NCBI GenBank assembly: GCA_002633005.1
Contig: NMRA01000712.1
Span: 62,001-126,000, forward strand
DNA: 64,000 nucleotides
Source of the DNA: Phoronis australis
Taxonomy: Eukaryota; Phoronida; Phoronidae
Direction: 5' to 3'
Shown here: positions 19,064 through 30,309 of the stretch, piece by piece
How the letters are laid out: every line of letters begins with the position of its first letter
Numbering within the stretch: the first letter of the stretch is position 1
Program-made: the position numbers and the translations under genes
The notes under the pieces: generated by a model
What the model saw: the letters and a program-made list of their open reading frames with translations, nothing else
What the model was told of the DNA's origin: nothing
The model's database searches: none

Positions 19064-22000
19064 TTAATATCTCATTGCCATTAAATTCCTTGTTCGGTAT
19101 TTGGTTTCCAGCTCGGCTTTTCTCAAGTCGTGAGACCTCATTCGAGCTCTGTAGAGTCTCTCGCGCAATTCTGCTCGTTTCTTCTCTGCGGCAAGCTCTT
19201 CATCCAATAGAATCTGGTTATAGTCTTTTTTCAAGAGTTCATCAGTGTTCTCATTGAGATCTTTGTCGAAATCCAGCCCCATGTTGTAGAAATTATCTTT
19301 GGCATCGTTTTCACTGAAGTGAACAGATTTCTTGGGTGTGTTTACCTTCTTTGTTTTCACCAAACAAGGAGTAAGGGGTTGTTTGTTCTCCAGAATTTCT
19401 GTAACGATAAACGTTATAATTCACACGTTTTTTGGTGTAATCTTTACAAAAATAGGATTCCATGATTCATATTTCAAGTTTTGGAAATATTTCCTTGATC
19501 GAAAAAAGCACAAATACAAGATTGTTTAGAGGTTCAAACATTTATTTTTAAATCACAATTATTATTTAACATAAAATTATAAAATACAACTATGAAGTAC
19601 TGAACTAGCAAATTAAATAAATAGGGCATTTCTGTGGTAACAAAAATATTCTGACTAGACTGACAACATAACTCCAAAATAACTCATTTGCCAAACAAAC
19701 GATTGTGATCCCAAGTTACAGTAAGTCATAAAACATAATTGCCAAATTTTTTACTGTTGCAAAGCTGATTTCCTAGCTACAAGTAGTGGAAATTTTAACA
19801 TTTTTGCAGTATAAACCATAAAGGTAACGAACTTGCTTGACGAAACGGAATTTCAGTAATATTGTCTGCTAAATAGATGAAAGATTACCACAGGCATTTG
19901 CTTTAGTGCATTCTTGAGTTATACACAAAAATATATTTTTTTCAAAATATTTGTATGTATGCAACAGAAATCAAAATTTAATATATAAAACAAAATAAGT
20001 GAAAGAAAATTTTTTTTACACAGATAGATAAAACCCCGCAAGTGAGAGCCTCAAAATAAACCTTGCACTAAAGTGCTATCTGTATTGCTTTGAATATATT
20101 ATTGCACAGGAATGTCAAACGAGATTACCGCCCATTTACTGCCCCAATACGAAAGCTATGAAGGACACCTAAAAATTGATCTTAAAATTGTTGCCATGAT
20201 ACCAACTAATTACTTTCTTCCATCAAAAGAAGTTGTGAGATCACCTGCGACTGTAATGCGGTAGATCTATGTTGAAAGGGTCAGTCAACCCTTCGGATTC
20301 AAAGACACCATTTTTTTACTCGCCAATCCCTGTAATTGTGTTAATGGGAATGGAAGTCATTTCTGTCTCGATACTGAAAAGTTTACACTGATAAGAAAGA
20401 AACCCAGTTTCTAATTTGCAGTTCAGGTATTGAATGAGACAGAAATGTCCCCTTAAAAAGTCCCCGTCGCTACAACAACAGTTGATACACAGTTATGTTT
20501 ATGGTAAGCTAAGTCCTCATTATGCTCATCCATGATGCCAATAACCATTTGCGTGTAGAAGTCATCTCGGATGTGATCTGTTGAGAATCTCAGTCTGCCG
20601 GAGAGTTTACAGGTCAGTCCTGAAATTATCAATATCACCAAGAGGGTTTCGAATTGCATCCATATTTGGTGAAACCGTTGGCGACACATATGCTGTGGGG
20701 GTGCCGGGTCGGGGTTTATTGTAACGCAGGGGCGACGGTTGACGACGAGACAATGTCGTCGTTGCTGACGCCTTTTGCAAAGTAGTCAATGCTGGGGAAA
20801 CATTAGTGGTGAACTTTGCACCACGACTATATCTACTCTGTGTTATACCTGGGCTGACTTTGTCCTTTTTCTTATTTTCATAGTCTCTCAACAGCTTTTC
20901 AGCTCTGTAAGACAACACAAAATAAGTTAATATGCACATATCCACTGGCACACACAAGTATTGAACAAGGGGCATGGCACACATGCTGTAAAATCAAAAC
21001 TAATTTTGATGCCAACATCGGCAATTCACCTCTTTGCCCTCTCCTTGCTATCCCTCACACTAAGCATGATTGACTAAGCATAGAAGTAAAACGTTTTTGT
21101 AATATGCAAGGGTTTTTCACCTCCTTGTGCTAAGATAAGATAAACACTGGACTAAACAGTGAAATTAGATTACCAAGTGCAACGATGTCGAAGAACAATG
21201 TTTTTGATTCCAAAAAGGATTGGCAACTTCAAAGGGAACAACGTTCAACCTTTCTTTGTCACACAATACATTAACTTATTCTTTATAAGTAGTCGGCTGC
21301 TATTGAACACTGAAAGACTGTAACAAACTATCTGGTTCAATTGTAAATTTCAGATGGTGTTCTCAATGAGGACCAACACTGTCATTCCTACCGTGATAAC
21401 TTATTCTCCACGTCCTTCTCTCGCAACTCCAATGCTCGCTCACGTGCTGTAAGAGAAAGGGTAACGTGAAAACAAGGAATTAATATTCACACAGTAACGA
21501 GGCTGATTTGGTAGCCATAAATGCAAGTTTCATTCACGACCTGATTACTGACCATCATCCACTGAAACACCAACTTGGAACACATTGAAGGTACGAAAGC
21601 TGTCACAGAAAAATTAATCACCCTTAAAACTGAGCCAAGAAGCAAGACTGGGACGCATTCTGCAATGGTAGACACTTAGGGTCCTTTGCAGAAAGAAATA
21701 TCGTCTTGTGGAACAAATATGGTATGATGTGTCAACGTAGATTTCAGGGGCGGATCCAGGATTTTGAGTTAGGAGGGGCCAGGGCACAGGAATAACAAGA
21801 ATTTTGCCACATGCGAGCGCTTAGCCTCAAAATGTAAGGATGCAGGGGTTTCAAATTTTTGGGTTAGTAGACCTTATTACAAAAAAATGGTAAACGGGAT
21901 TTGTTCAATGCCTGTGCATTGTGCATTCGCCCCCCAAACCCCATGGATGCGTGCGCATATGATACTCCGAACTCCTGAATGGTATCTGGGGGAAATTTTA

Positions 22001-25000
22001 GAGGGACCATGGCCCCCCCCCCTAAATCCGCCACTGGATTTCCCCTAGAGTTCAACACCTCTGCTATACTGACCAAGCCATTCAGTGGCAAATATTTTGC
22101 TATTGTACATCAGTATGCTCACATGGTCACTAGCCTTTCACAAGCATGTTCTTCCTGAACTCACGAGAAATAAGCTCTGTGGAGGTCACCCCTGCCGTGA
22201 AGGTCTATCACATTGTGGAGTATAGCATGTCGTGACTTAATGCGAGCCTATACTGCACTGTTAGACAACAGTGGTGTTCTTGTATTTTGACATAAAAATG
22301 GTGCTTACCGTCCAGCTGTCGCTCGCGCCTTTTTAAACCGCGTTCCACCTCCTTGTTTTTTAACTCCAGGGCGAGTTCCTTCGCCTTGACACAACGATCT
22401 TCTTGGGTGGGGTCGCTGACTGATGGAACTGAGGGTATCTTCTCATCTTCTGACTGGATTCGCTTGACAATTGACGGGTGACACAACAGGTCGTCAATGC
22501 TTGGACGTAGGATCTCCTGGTAGGTAAAATGGGTCATTTAGAAACATGAGTGCAGAGGTCTATTTTCAGAAATTTGATTGAAATAGGTGGCAGATGAATT
22601 TTTTAGATTTCTATTGACAGGAATGGCCGCAGTTGGGATTCAAAGCAGGAATCACCTTCTTCATTTCGTTTCATTTCAATCTGACACAAATAGTAACCAG
22701 AATTTTTTTCATATTCTAAAAGTTTTGTTGTGAAAACACACAATTTCTTAAAACAATGTCTATTACATGGAAGCTCAGGTATAAAACTGTAAATTAAAGC
22801 ATTCATTCAGAACTGCTATTAATCTCTTACGAAAGAACTTCACTTGTCCACCACACCATGTCCAAAATTGGTGAGATATGGTATTCGGTGTTACACCACA
22901 GTCTGGATACCTTTACCCACCTGAACCTTGAGCATCCTAGAGATGACTTGGTTGAGCTCCTCAGAGTATCTCATGGGAATGCGTAGGTAACGGCCGCAAC
23001 GTATCTTCACGGCCAACTCCTTCTGATTGGACGCCGTGAACGGGGGTCGCATAGAGGTCAGCTCGTAGATCATGCAGCCTAAGGACCAGATGTCAGACTT
23101 CTCGTTGTAGCTCATGTAGTTCATCTGCTCCTGATAGAGTTCAAACAACATAGGAGATGACTTCAGAGGTATACCTCATGAAAGAGATTCAAGATTTACA
23201 ACTGAAATTTGGTTAGCTAATTAATCATGAGTGCAGCACAGTCCAGAAATAACTAACAGAAATTAACTTAGTCACTAGCACTTCTGTGAATATTCTCTAA
23301 TAGACTTAAGGTTTTTGCACAACCGAAATTATTTGTCAAAAATAATTGTGTGGAGCGTAAGACCAAATTTTTTACCTTTTAAGATCATATCTTAACTTAA
23401 AACTTAAAAGCCCTAAAACACTTTTCACGAAACCAGCCCTGAGCATCTCCAACGTACTTTCACCCATTCCAGGTTTCATATTGTTAAGGCCAGATAACAA
23501 TGAGGGGTTTTTGTGAAGTTTTTTCAAAACTCGAGTCTGAATAGATTTTTATTTAACAGGCAACTACTTGATGACTATGCACGGCCATATAAAATCCAGT
23601 TACATTAATACTTTTTCTTGGACTTCCTCACAAAAGCATACTTTATTGAGAAACAACTTGGCAAAAAAATTTGGAAAGTAAAAGGTCACAAGCAAGGACA
23701 ACACAGTGAGCAACACGCAGTTGGTGAAATACATTATCTTAAATACCGAAGTAACCAAATGATGTGTGCACCTTTCAGGTAAATTGGATAACAAATGCGG
23801 ACGTGTAACCAATTTACCCAAAGTATTTTCCGAATGGCTAAAGTATAAATTCTACAGTTGGAGAGAAAATAAGTTCTAAAATCATCATTTTTCTTATTTA
23901 AAAAAGATTGCTGCAAATTTTCAATATTTACCAAATCCTCCTTCTGTAACACACACACACACACAGTGTTAATGAGAAAGTAAAATTTTCTCACAAGTTC
24001 CATTTACTGAGAAATTTTACAAACATTTTCCTCTTGCCCGCCATGTTGTTTCCTAAACTGAAGAGTTGTTACCACGAGCAAGTTAAGCTCCTCAATCACT
24101 TACTGGTGACATATAGTAGGGCGTGCCGACAAATGTCTTGGCAAAGCTGGTCTCGTGGTGAAGCACGCGGGCAAGTCCGAAGTCACCGAGTTTGACGTTC
24201 TTATCGGCATCCAGGAAGATGTTGGCTGGCTTGAGGTCACGGTGCAGGATGGCGCGGCCGGCCTTCCGCTGGTGGCATACCTTGAGTGCCTGCACTGTCT
24301 GAACGAGAATCTTCCAGATAAACTCTTCTTCTATGTGAATGCTGCAAAATAAACAGTTATTGATATCAAACACCAACACGCATTATAGCAAATACCACCA
24401 TGCATTACACGATGAGTGAAATTTTGTTCTCAAGCAAATTACCTATCTACAAGGCATAGGGCTAGCAGGCGTACAGCTTGAACACAGCTCTACAAACTGA
24501 AAGGCATTTAGGGCACACTGGACTGTCAATGTTGAATTCTTAATTGAAAGGCACTGGGCTTTAAAAACAAAACCCCGCTCATCTGATCTTGAATTACCGG
24601 TATTGCCAAATGAGCTGGCAACTCAGGTCACAGGTAATCCGTACACACCCCATTTTGGAATCCACAATTTTAGTGTTGGCCAACCTCAATAAACTTTTCT
24701 CGAGTCGCTGATAGTTTTAGAGATCTTATTGGTAACTGAAATACAAAACTATGACAGTAATGAATACCACAAGTCCCAAGCCCTTATTCTATTTTTCTTT
24801 TCCTTTAAGCCAGAATAAACAGCTTTAACATACAAACAGACTGAATAGCCGTGCAGTATCCTTACTTGTCTCGGCGATGCTTGGTGAGCAGTGAAGACAG
24901 GTCGCCGCCCTCGCAAAACTCCATCACGATGTAGATGGTGGCGGCTGCGCGGTCGACGATACGGTCATAGTAGCGCACTATGTGCTTATGTCTCAGTTCT

Positions 25001-26059
25001 CGTAGCAGGTTCACCTCAGATACCAACATCTGCTTCTCACTCTCCGACATGTGTCCATACTCCATCTGTTTCCACACAAGGATCTGAAGGTTCATGGGAA
25101 GAAATGTCGTTAATTGAAACGCTTACAAAATTGTAGACATGTAGGGAGTTACTATACATGCACAGGATCTGAAGGTCAAAGTCATGTAGGACCGCACTGA
25201 CAAGACTGCGCATTTAGCCAGATTAGGTAGAAAACATGTACAATACTGATCTGCCATTAACTGGGTCACATGGAACTTTTTAAGAGTTTTTCATAAAAAT
25301 TACAAAAGTCCCATTTTTAAGAGTCCTACATGCAAAAATAAAACATTTCAAAACGAATCCTAACAGTTTTTCGAAGAACAGTGTACAAAGCATAGTATCT
25401 GAATCTGACCAGCCATTTCCGAGCTATGTCTAATATGAATTTACAACATTTTTCTAGGGTCTTGAATAACTTCAACGAATACAAATGTCACTCAGAAATA
25501 ATTGCAAAAATCAAGAGATGTAAGTATTGCAATCAAGGTACAAGAAACTGGGTTAACAGCATTTGTTTGCTTAAATGTTCCATTCCGTAAGTCCCAAAGT
25601 CAACTATAACTATGCAATGTTATTTGGCAACAGTGAACTTCATTGACAACTACCATTTCAGAAAGGTCCCAGGAGGGTTTGTTGTATCGCAATTTGATTG
25701 TGTTACCATATACCAACACTCAAATCCATAGCTTTCTAACAGCTAGAAAGGTTTTTTGCCCAAAATTTTTACACGCATGTATACACATGCATTTAAGATT
25801 AACTTATAGGTATAGTGTGTGTGTGTGTTTCCTGAATGTTTTTTGCGGCTTTACATCCATCCTTAGAAGTTTTGAGTAAACTATCCACATGAAACTTTAA
25901 AATGTAAAAACGGACTTGTCACAAAGTACAATTTAACAGCATTAGTTAATGAATTGCACTTACCTTTCCATCTTTCTTTCGCCGAATTTTCTTACACGTA
26001 CCATAGGAGCCTGACCCTATTTTACCCAGCACCTCATAATCATCAAGCTTGCACGGCAT
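19064..26059 (-). CDS. NEK2: Serine/threonine kinase NEK2
   Basis: Eight coding exons in transcript order: 26059-25964, 25083-24866, 24341-24104, 23130-22921, 22516-22309, 21446-21392, 20904-20639 and 19398-19064, 541 residues in all. Residues 8 to about 260 form the kinase: glycine loop GKIGSGSYG, Lys37, HRDLKPAN at 138-145, DFG at 158-160 and activation loop ending GTPYYMSPEQ. A coiled-coil region (ALELKNKEVERGLKRRERQL and RERALELREKDVENKL) matches the NEK2 leucine-zipper area. RAEKLLRDY and the C-terminal RERLYRARMRSHDL...RNLMAMRY match the NEK2 tail. NEK2 drives centrosome separation and acts at centrioles and cilia. A non-coding exon border lies just upstream of the ATG (acceptor at about 26070). 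The donor of exon 7 (CTTG|GTGATA at 20639/20638) was chosen only because its phase fits; without splicing there the frame stops at 20607. Confidence 0.93.
21747..22037. mobile_element. Inverted-repeat element, GGGGCGGATCCAGGA family
   Basis: The left end AGGGGCGGATCCAGGATTTT and the right end CCTAAATCCGCCACTGG are inverted relatives. Inside are the G-rich/C-rich blocks typical of the family (GGGGCCAGGG, CCATGGCCCCCC). It sits in NEK2 intron 5 (between the exons ending 22309 and starting 21446). Confidence 0.7.
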
Positions 26060-26255
26060 TATTCTATTACCTATAGGAACAAAATAAAAGTGTGACGGTC
26101 TACTCTATACGAAACTCAAGATTTTTTAACTGCAGTAATTTAACCTTGGCAGAGCTAGAGACTGGTACCTCCTAGACCCCCCCTTTGCTGCTGCACCTGC
26201 CAGTTTCATAACTATTAATGCAACTGCAACTTTGTGAAATTATAATACAACTAGG

Positions 26256-26382
26256 TAATAGTCGGGTCCCTGATTTAAAATTGATTTGATACCAGTTACT
26301 GCCACTGAATAACGGCTTTATTCAGTGGGAATAGGGCTAACTGGTTCTCAAATCAGAGACCCGTTTGTATCCGACTATTACC
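26256..26382. mobile_element. Hairpin element, GGGTCCCTGATTT family
   Basis: The left arm AATAGTCGGGTCCCTGATTT and the right arm AAATCAGAGACCCG...CGACTATT are inverted copies. The inner arms CACTGAATAA/TTATTCAGTG also pair. It lies in the NEK2 5' UTR intron, or just upstream of the gene. Confidence 0.75.
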
Positions 26383-27480
26383 CATGTACAAATATGAATT
26401 TTGGAAACCAGATTGGTATATATTTCACCATTGTGATTCATAAGACAGGTGTGGCACAAAGCAATTGAGGCCCCCATACTCATAACTGTTCTGTAAATAT
26501 TTATTTACAGCAGTGTGAACTGGAAGAACTACATAGGCCTACTTCTTTATGAGCCTGGGAAGTCGTCTTCAAAGTTCAATCACATGTAAAGTTTTAGTCT
26601 CTTGACCAATTTTCTCTTAAGTGGCACCAAGGCCCAAGAAAAAATGTTTCGTTACATTCAGCAAATGTTTCCAGAAATATCACAGAATGTACATGGAATT
26701 GCACAATATGGTATAAAGGGCTCAAAATGCCAAAATGGGAATGTACACTGTTGCTTAATACTATATGATAGGCCAACTTGATCGCCGTACAACTTAAGTA
26801 ACGTGATAAACAGATAAACAAACTGCTCTTCAACTTCTCCGCTGCTACAGGAAAATTCACTCGTAAGTATTACTACATAAGATCATGCATAAGTTTCACA
26901 AACGCTAACCAAAATCTTGACAATATAACCTTCAATATAACGCTTGTTCACAATAAAATCAACACGACAAACGAAATCTACAACAACAACATACCTGTCC
27001 GACATTTAAACTACGTGCCAATCAAAGATTTCAATCGAGTGCGTTGATTGGTTGAAACTTTATCTCGCCAATTATGATTGGGCAGATTTCATAACCTACA
27101 CTGACATCTTGTGGACATCTTTGAACACTGCTCTGGATGGTCAAATGAGCTCGGGCCTCGCCTTGGCTGCCGCAAAAAAGTGGGAAATGTTGAGTTTACT
27201 AAGTTTACCAATTAACCCTGGTAATTGAAGTTATACGACTGATATTTAACAATGTGTGCAGTTCAGTGTTGGGGGGGGGGATCCAATTTCAAGTGTCAAA
27301 TTCGGAACATGGCGCAATCGTAACGGAACTATGGCTAAATACAGGCTCTCTGCTCTCTCGCGATATCCCAGGCGACCGGCAGTGATGCACTACGACTCCG
27401 TTTCCGTCGTCTGCTCCACTGTGCAATGAAGAAAATTACTTAATTTTTTAAAGAAAATAGAACCTGAGTGACGATGAAAA
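26383..27480. promoter_or_regulatory. NEK2 upstream region, possible bidirectional promoter
   Basis: The NEK2 5' UTR acceptor near 26070 puts its first exon somewhere to the right, most likely near 26990-27120, where CCAAT-type motifs (ATTGGTTG, CCAATCAA, GATTGG) cluster on both strands. On the plus strand a small exon-like start, ATGAAAAAACAGAAGCTGCT then G|GTAAGA, occurs at 27474-27494. No TATA box was needed to make this call, and the true start sites are unknown. Confidence 0.35.
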
Positions 27481-27799
27481 AACAGAAGCTGCTGGTAAGA
27501 TGTGAATTTTAATCGAAGCCTTAGTGAATCACTCAAAAACTCATAATTCTCTCTTTGTCAAACCTTAACTTAAGACGATTTCCAAAGCAATCCCGTCATT
27601 ATTGCCTACTTGGTCTGCAACACGAAAAACGGATTTGGTCTTTTGGGCAATTGAAGACTATTTTAAACTGTACAACAAATTTGTTACGAACCGATTGCAC
27701 AAAATACAAAACGTGTAATAAGCATTACAAAAAGAAGTAGAAGTAGGTTTCGTGCGCAAACGCTATGGACCATAAAAAGAAGGTCTCTTAGCATGAAAT

Positions 27800-27885
27800 T
27801 AGGAGTTAAATCGTGGTGGTGTAGTGGCAAAGCACGCGCGCTCTATCCGCCTGGTCGTGAGTTCGAGTCTCTGGTATTTGCAGTT
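27800..27885 (+). repeat. tRNA-derived SINE head
   Basis: The order GTGGTGTAGTGGCAAAGC (A-box-like) and, about 45 bases on, GTGAGTTCGAGTCTC (B-box) is that of a polymerase III internal promoter. The arms do not close into a full tRNA, so I read it as the 5' part of a SINE. Confidence 0.45.
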
Positions 27886-28000
27886 TTCCCTGTGTGACAC
27901 GTTCTCCATGTTTTTTTGCCTTTTTTCTTGGATAATACTTCAGAAATCAAGGAAAATGCTTGATTTTTAGAGGAAAAAACAGAAAATTTTCCTGGACGCA

Positions 28001-28757
28001 GTGGCGGATCTAGGATATCACAAGGGGGGGGCCCAACATTTTGTCCGGCTGGAAGCATTTGCGCAAACTGAACCACGATTGTAGATGCGCANNNNNNNNN
28101 NNNNNNNNNNNNNNNNNNNNNNNNNNNNNNNNNNNNNNNNNNNNNNNNNNNNNNNNNNNNNNNNNNNNNNNNNNNNNNNNNNNNNNNNNNNNNNNNNNNN
28201 NNNNNNNNNNNNNNNNNNNNNNNNNNNNNNNNNNNNNNNNNNNNNNNNNNNNNNNNNNNNNNNNNNNNNNNNNNNNNNNNNNNNNNNNNNNNNNNNNNNN
28301 NNNNNNNNNNNNNNNNNNNNNNNNNNNNNNNNNNNNNNNNNNNNNNNNNNNNNNNNNNNNNNNNNNNNNNNNNNNNNNNNNNNNNNNNNNNNNNNNNNNN
28401 NNNNNNNNNNNNNNNNNNNNNNNNNNNNNNNNNNNNNNNNNNNNNNNNNNNNNNNNNNNNNNNNNNNNNACACATTTAAATCTTTTTTCATCCGTATAAT
28501 TTTAATTACCGGGGTTAATTAATAAACTCACCATTTCCCTACGCTCTTACTGTTTTATTTTTTTGCGGCAGCCAAGGGGGGGGGGGGCCCGGGCCCCCTG
28601 GGCCCCCCCCTAAATCCGCCTATGTGGACGGGAGGGGGCAAACCCCCTCCAGACCTCCCCCCATTTGATGCTATGCGCATCTATAATCGTGGTTTGCGCA
28701 AATGATCACAGACAAAATGTTGGCCCCCCTCCTTGTGATATCCTAGATCAGCCACTG
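28001..28757. mobile_element. Inverted-repeat element, GGCGGATCTAGGA family, spanning the assembly gap
   Basis: The left end GTGGCGGATCTAGGATATCA and the right end TGATATCCTAGATCAGCCAC are inverted copies. The nearby ACCACGATTGTAGATGCGCA at the left and GCATCTATAATCGTGGTTTG at the right extend the arms. A second, related end (CCTAAATCCGCC at about 28609-28620) inside suggests nested copies. The palindrome probably caused the assembly gap. Confidence 0.65.
28092..28469. other. Assembly gap (378 N)
   Basis: A run of N between the two arms of an inverted-repeat element. Apparent reading frames crossing it are meaningless. Confidence 0.99.
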
Positions 28758-29132
28758 AAGTAAAAGAGTTCTTTAAACGTCGGCAGTGAAGTACAACAAC
28801 ATTCAAGCGTTAGAACAATATATTAAGCGACAGAAATAACAAAAAATATATAAACAACTAGACTATATACAATATTTACAACAATGATTATGCACTAGGC
28901 AAGAGGGAGGGTCGTCTACGGTCAAACGTTAACGGAAAGAAATGGAGAGGTCTACTTCGAAACGATATCAACATGATCAAGGAGAGGAAAAACAATACCC
29001 GAAACAATACTCCGCGGTTGGTCACCTAGCAATGGATAATAAAACAAGAGCAACGCGGAGCGTTGAAATGCGCCCACAAATGCATCGCAAATGGAATGCT
29101 TTTAGAGTTGTTTATTTGTATCATCAAAATGG

Positions 29133-30196
29133 TCACTAGATGGCGCAAAATACGTCGAATCCGTCTGAAAACCAGAAAATGTCATCGTTTCGTTAAAAGA
29201 AAGACATTTACCAAATTTCATTAAAATTAATCGAGGAACTTCAGAGAAACAGAGGAAAATGAAAAAAAAAATGAAATTCCCACTAGGGGGCACAGTGTTC
29301 GTGGGATCCGTCTAAAAGTTATTGTCTTCTCTTGTTAACATCATATAAATACACGAGCTAAATTAAATAAAGATCCTGCAGAGGGCTTAGAAGATACAAG
29401 TATGGGCGCAAAAAAACAAAACCACCACTAGGAGGCGCCACAGTAGTCGAAGACGTCGGAAATTACTCGTCAACCATCCCCTTCATAGAAAGAACATACA
29501 TGCCAACTTTCAAAATCATCCTTAGAATGGTTTGGATGACAGAGGGAGGGACGCCAAAAAACAGACTCGAAAACAACAAAAATGGCCACTAGGTCGCGCA
29601 AAATACCTTGAGTCAATCCAAAGATGAATGGCTAGTGTCACCTCACTAATAGATGTCTATGTGCTAAATTTTATGGAAATCCGTTGAGGACCTTTAAAGA
29701 TACGGAGGTAAACGTAAGTAACTATAATTACCACTAGGGAGCACACCGGTTGTCCGATCTGTCCGAAAGTCGCCGTCGTCTGTTGTCAACTTCGTATAAA
29801 TACATTTGTTAAATTTAATAAAGATCCTGTAGAGCGTTTAGGAGATACAGCCATGGGCGCAAAAACAAATAAAACTGCCACTAGGAGGCGCCACAGTAGT
29901 CGAAGTCGTCAGAAAATCATCGTCAGCTGTCTTCTTCATAGTAAGAACATATGTGCCAATTTTCACAGTCATCCTTCCAGTGGTTTGGTTGTTAGAGGGG
30001 CAAACGCCAAAAAAAACGACTCGAAAATAGTAAAAATGGCCACTAGATGGCGCAAAGTACCTCAAATCCATCAGAATATTATTATAGCGTCAACTTCTTA
30101 ATAGATGCCTATGTGCCAAATTTCACGAAAATCGGTTGAGGGCCTTTGAAAATTCAGAGGTAAACGTAAAAAACTAAAATTGCTACTAGGGGGCAC
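29133..30196 (+). repeat. Tandem satellite of ~453 bp higher-order units carrying eight CTCF-like motifs
   Basis: Eight 14-bp motifs of the form CCACTAGRKGGCRC lie at 29133, 29280, 29425, 29586, 29731, 29878, 30040 and 30183, all on the plus strand. Gaps are 147, 145, 161, 145, 147, 162 and 143. Motifs three apart sit 451-454 bp apart and have the most similar flanks, such as GGAGGCGCCACAGTAGTCGA at 29431 and 29884. The array is therefore about two and a half copies of a 453-bp unit made of three ~150-bp subunits. The core matches the known bilaterian CTCF consensus. Flanking repeat text (ATACAGCC, CCTGCAGAG or CCTGTAGAG) extends from about 29110 to 30310. Confidence 0.85.
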
Positions 30197-30309
30197 AGCG
30201 GTATTCGGGTCGGTCCGAAACTCGTCGCCCTCTGTCGCCAACCCCATAGGAACACATCCGCCAAATTTCAATAAGATCCTGCAAGGGGTTTAGGAGATAC
30301 AGCCGCGGA

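Noticed and set aside
27843-28522. Long frames of mostly unknown residues
   Set aside because: They cross the 378-base run of N.
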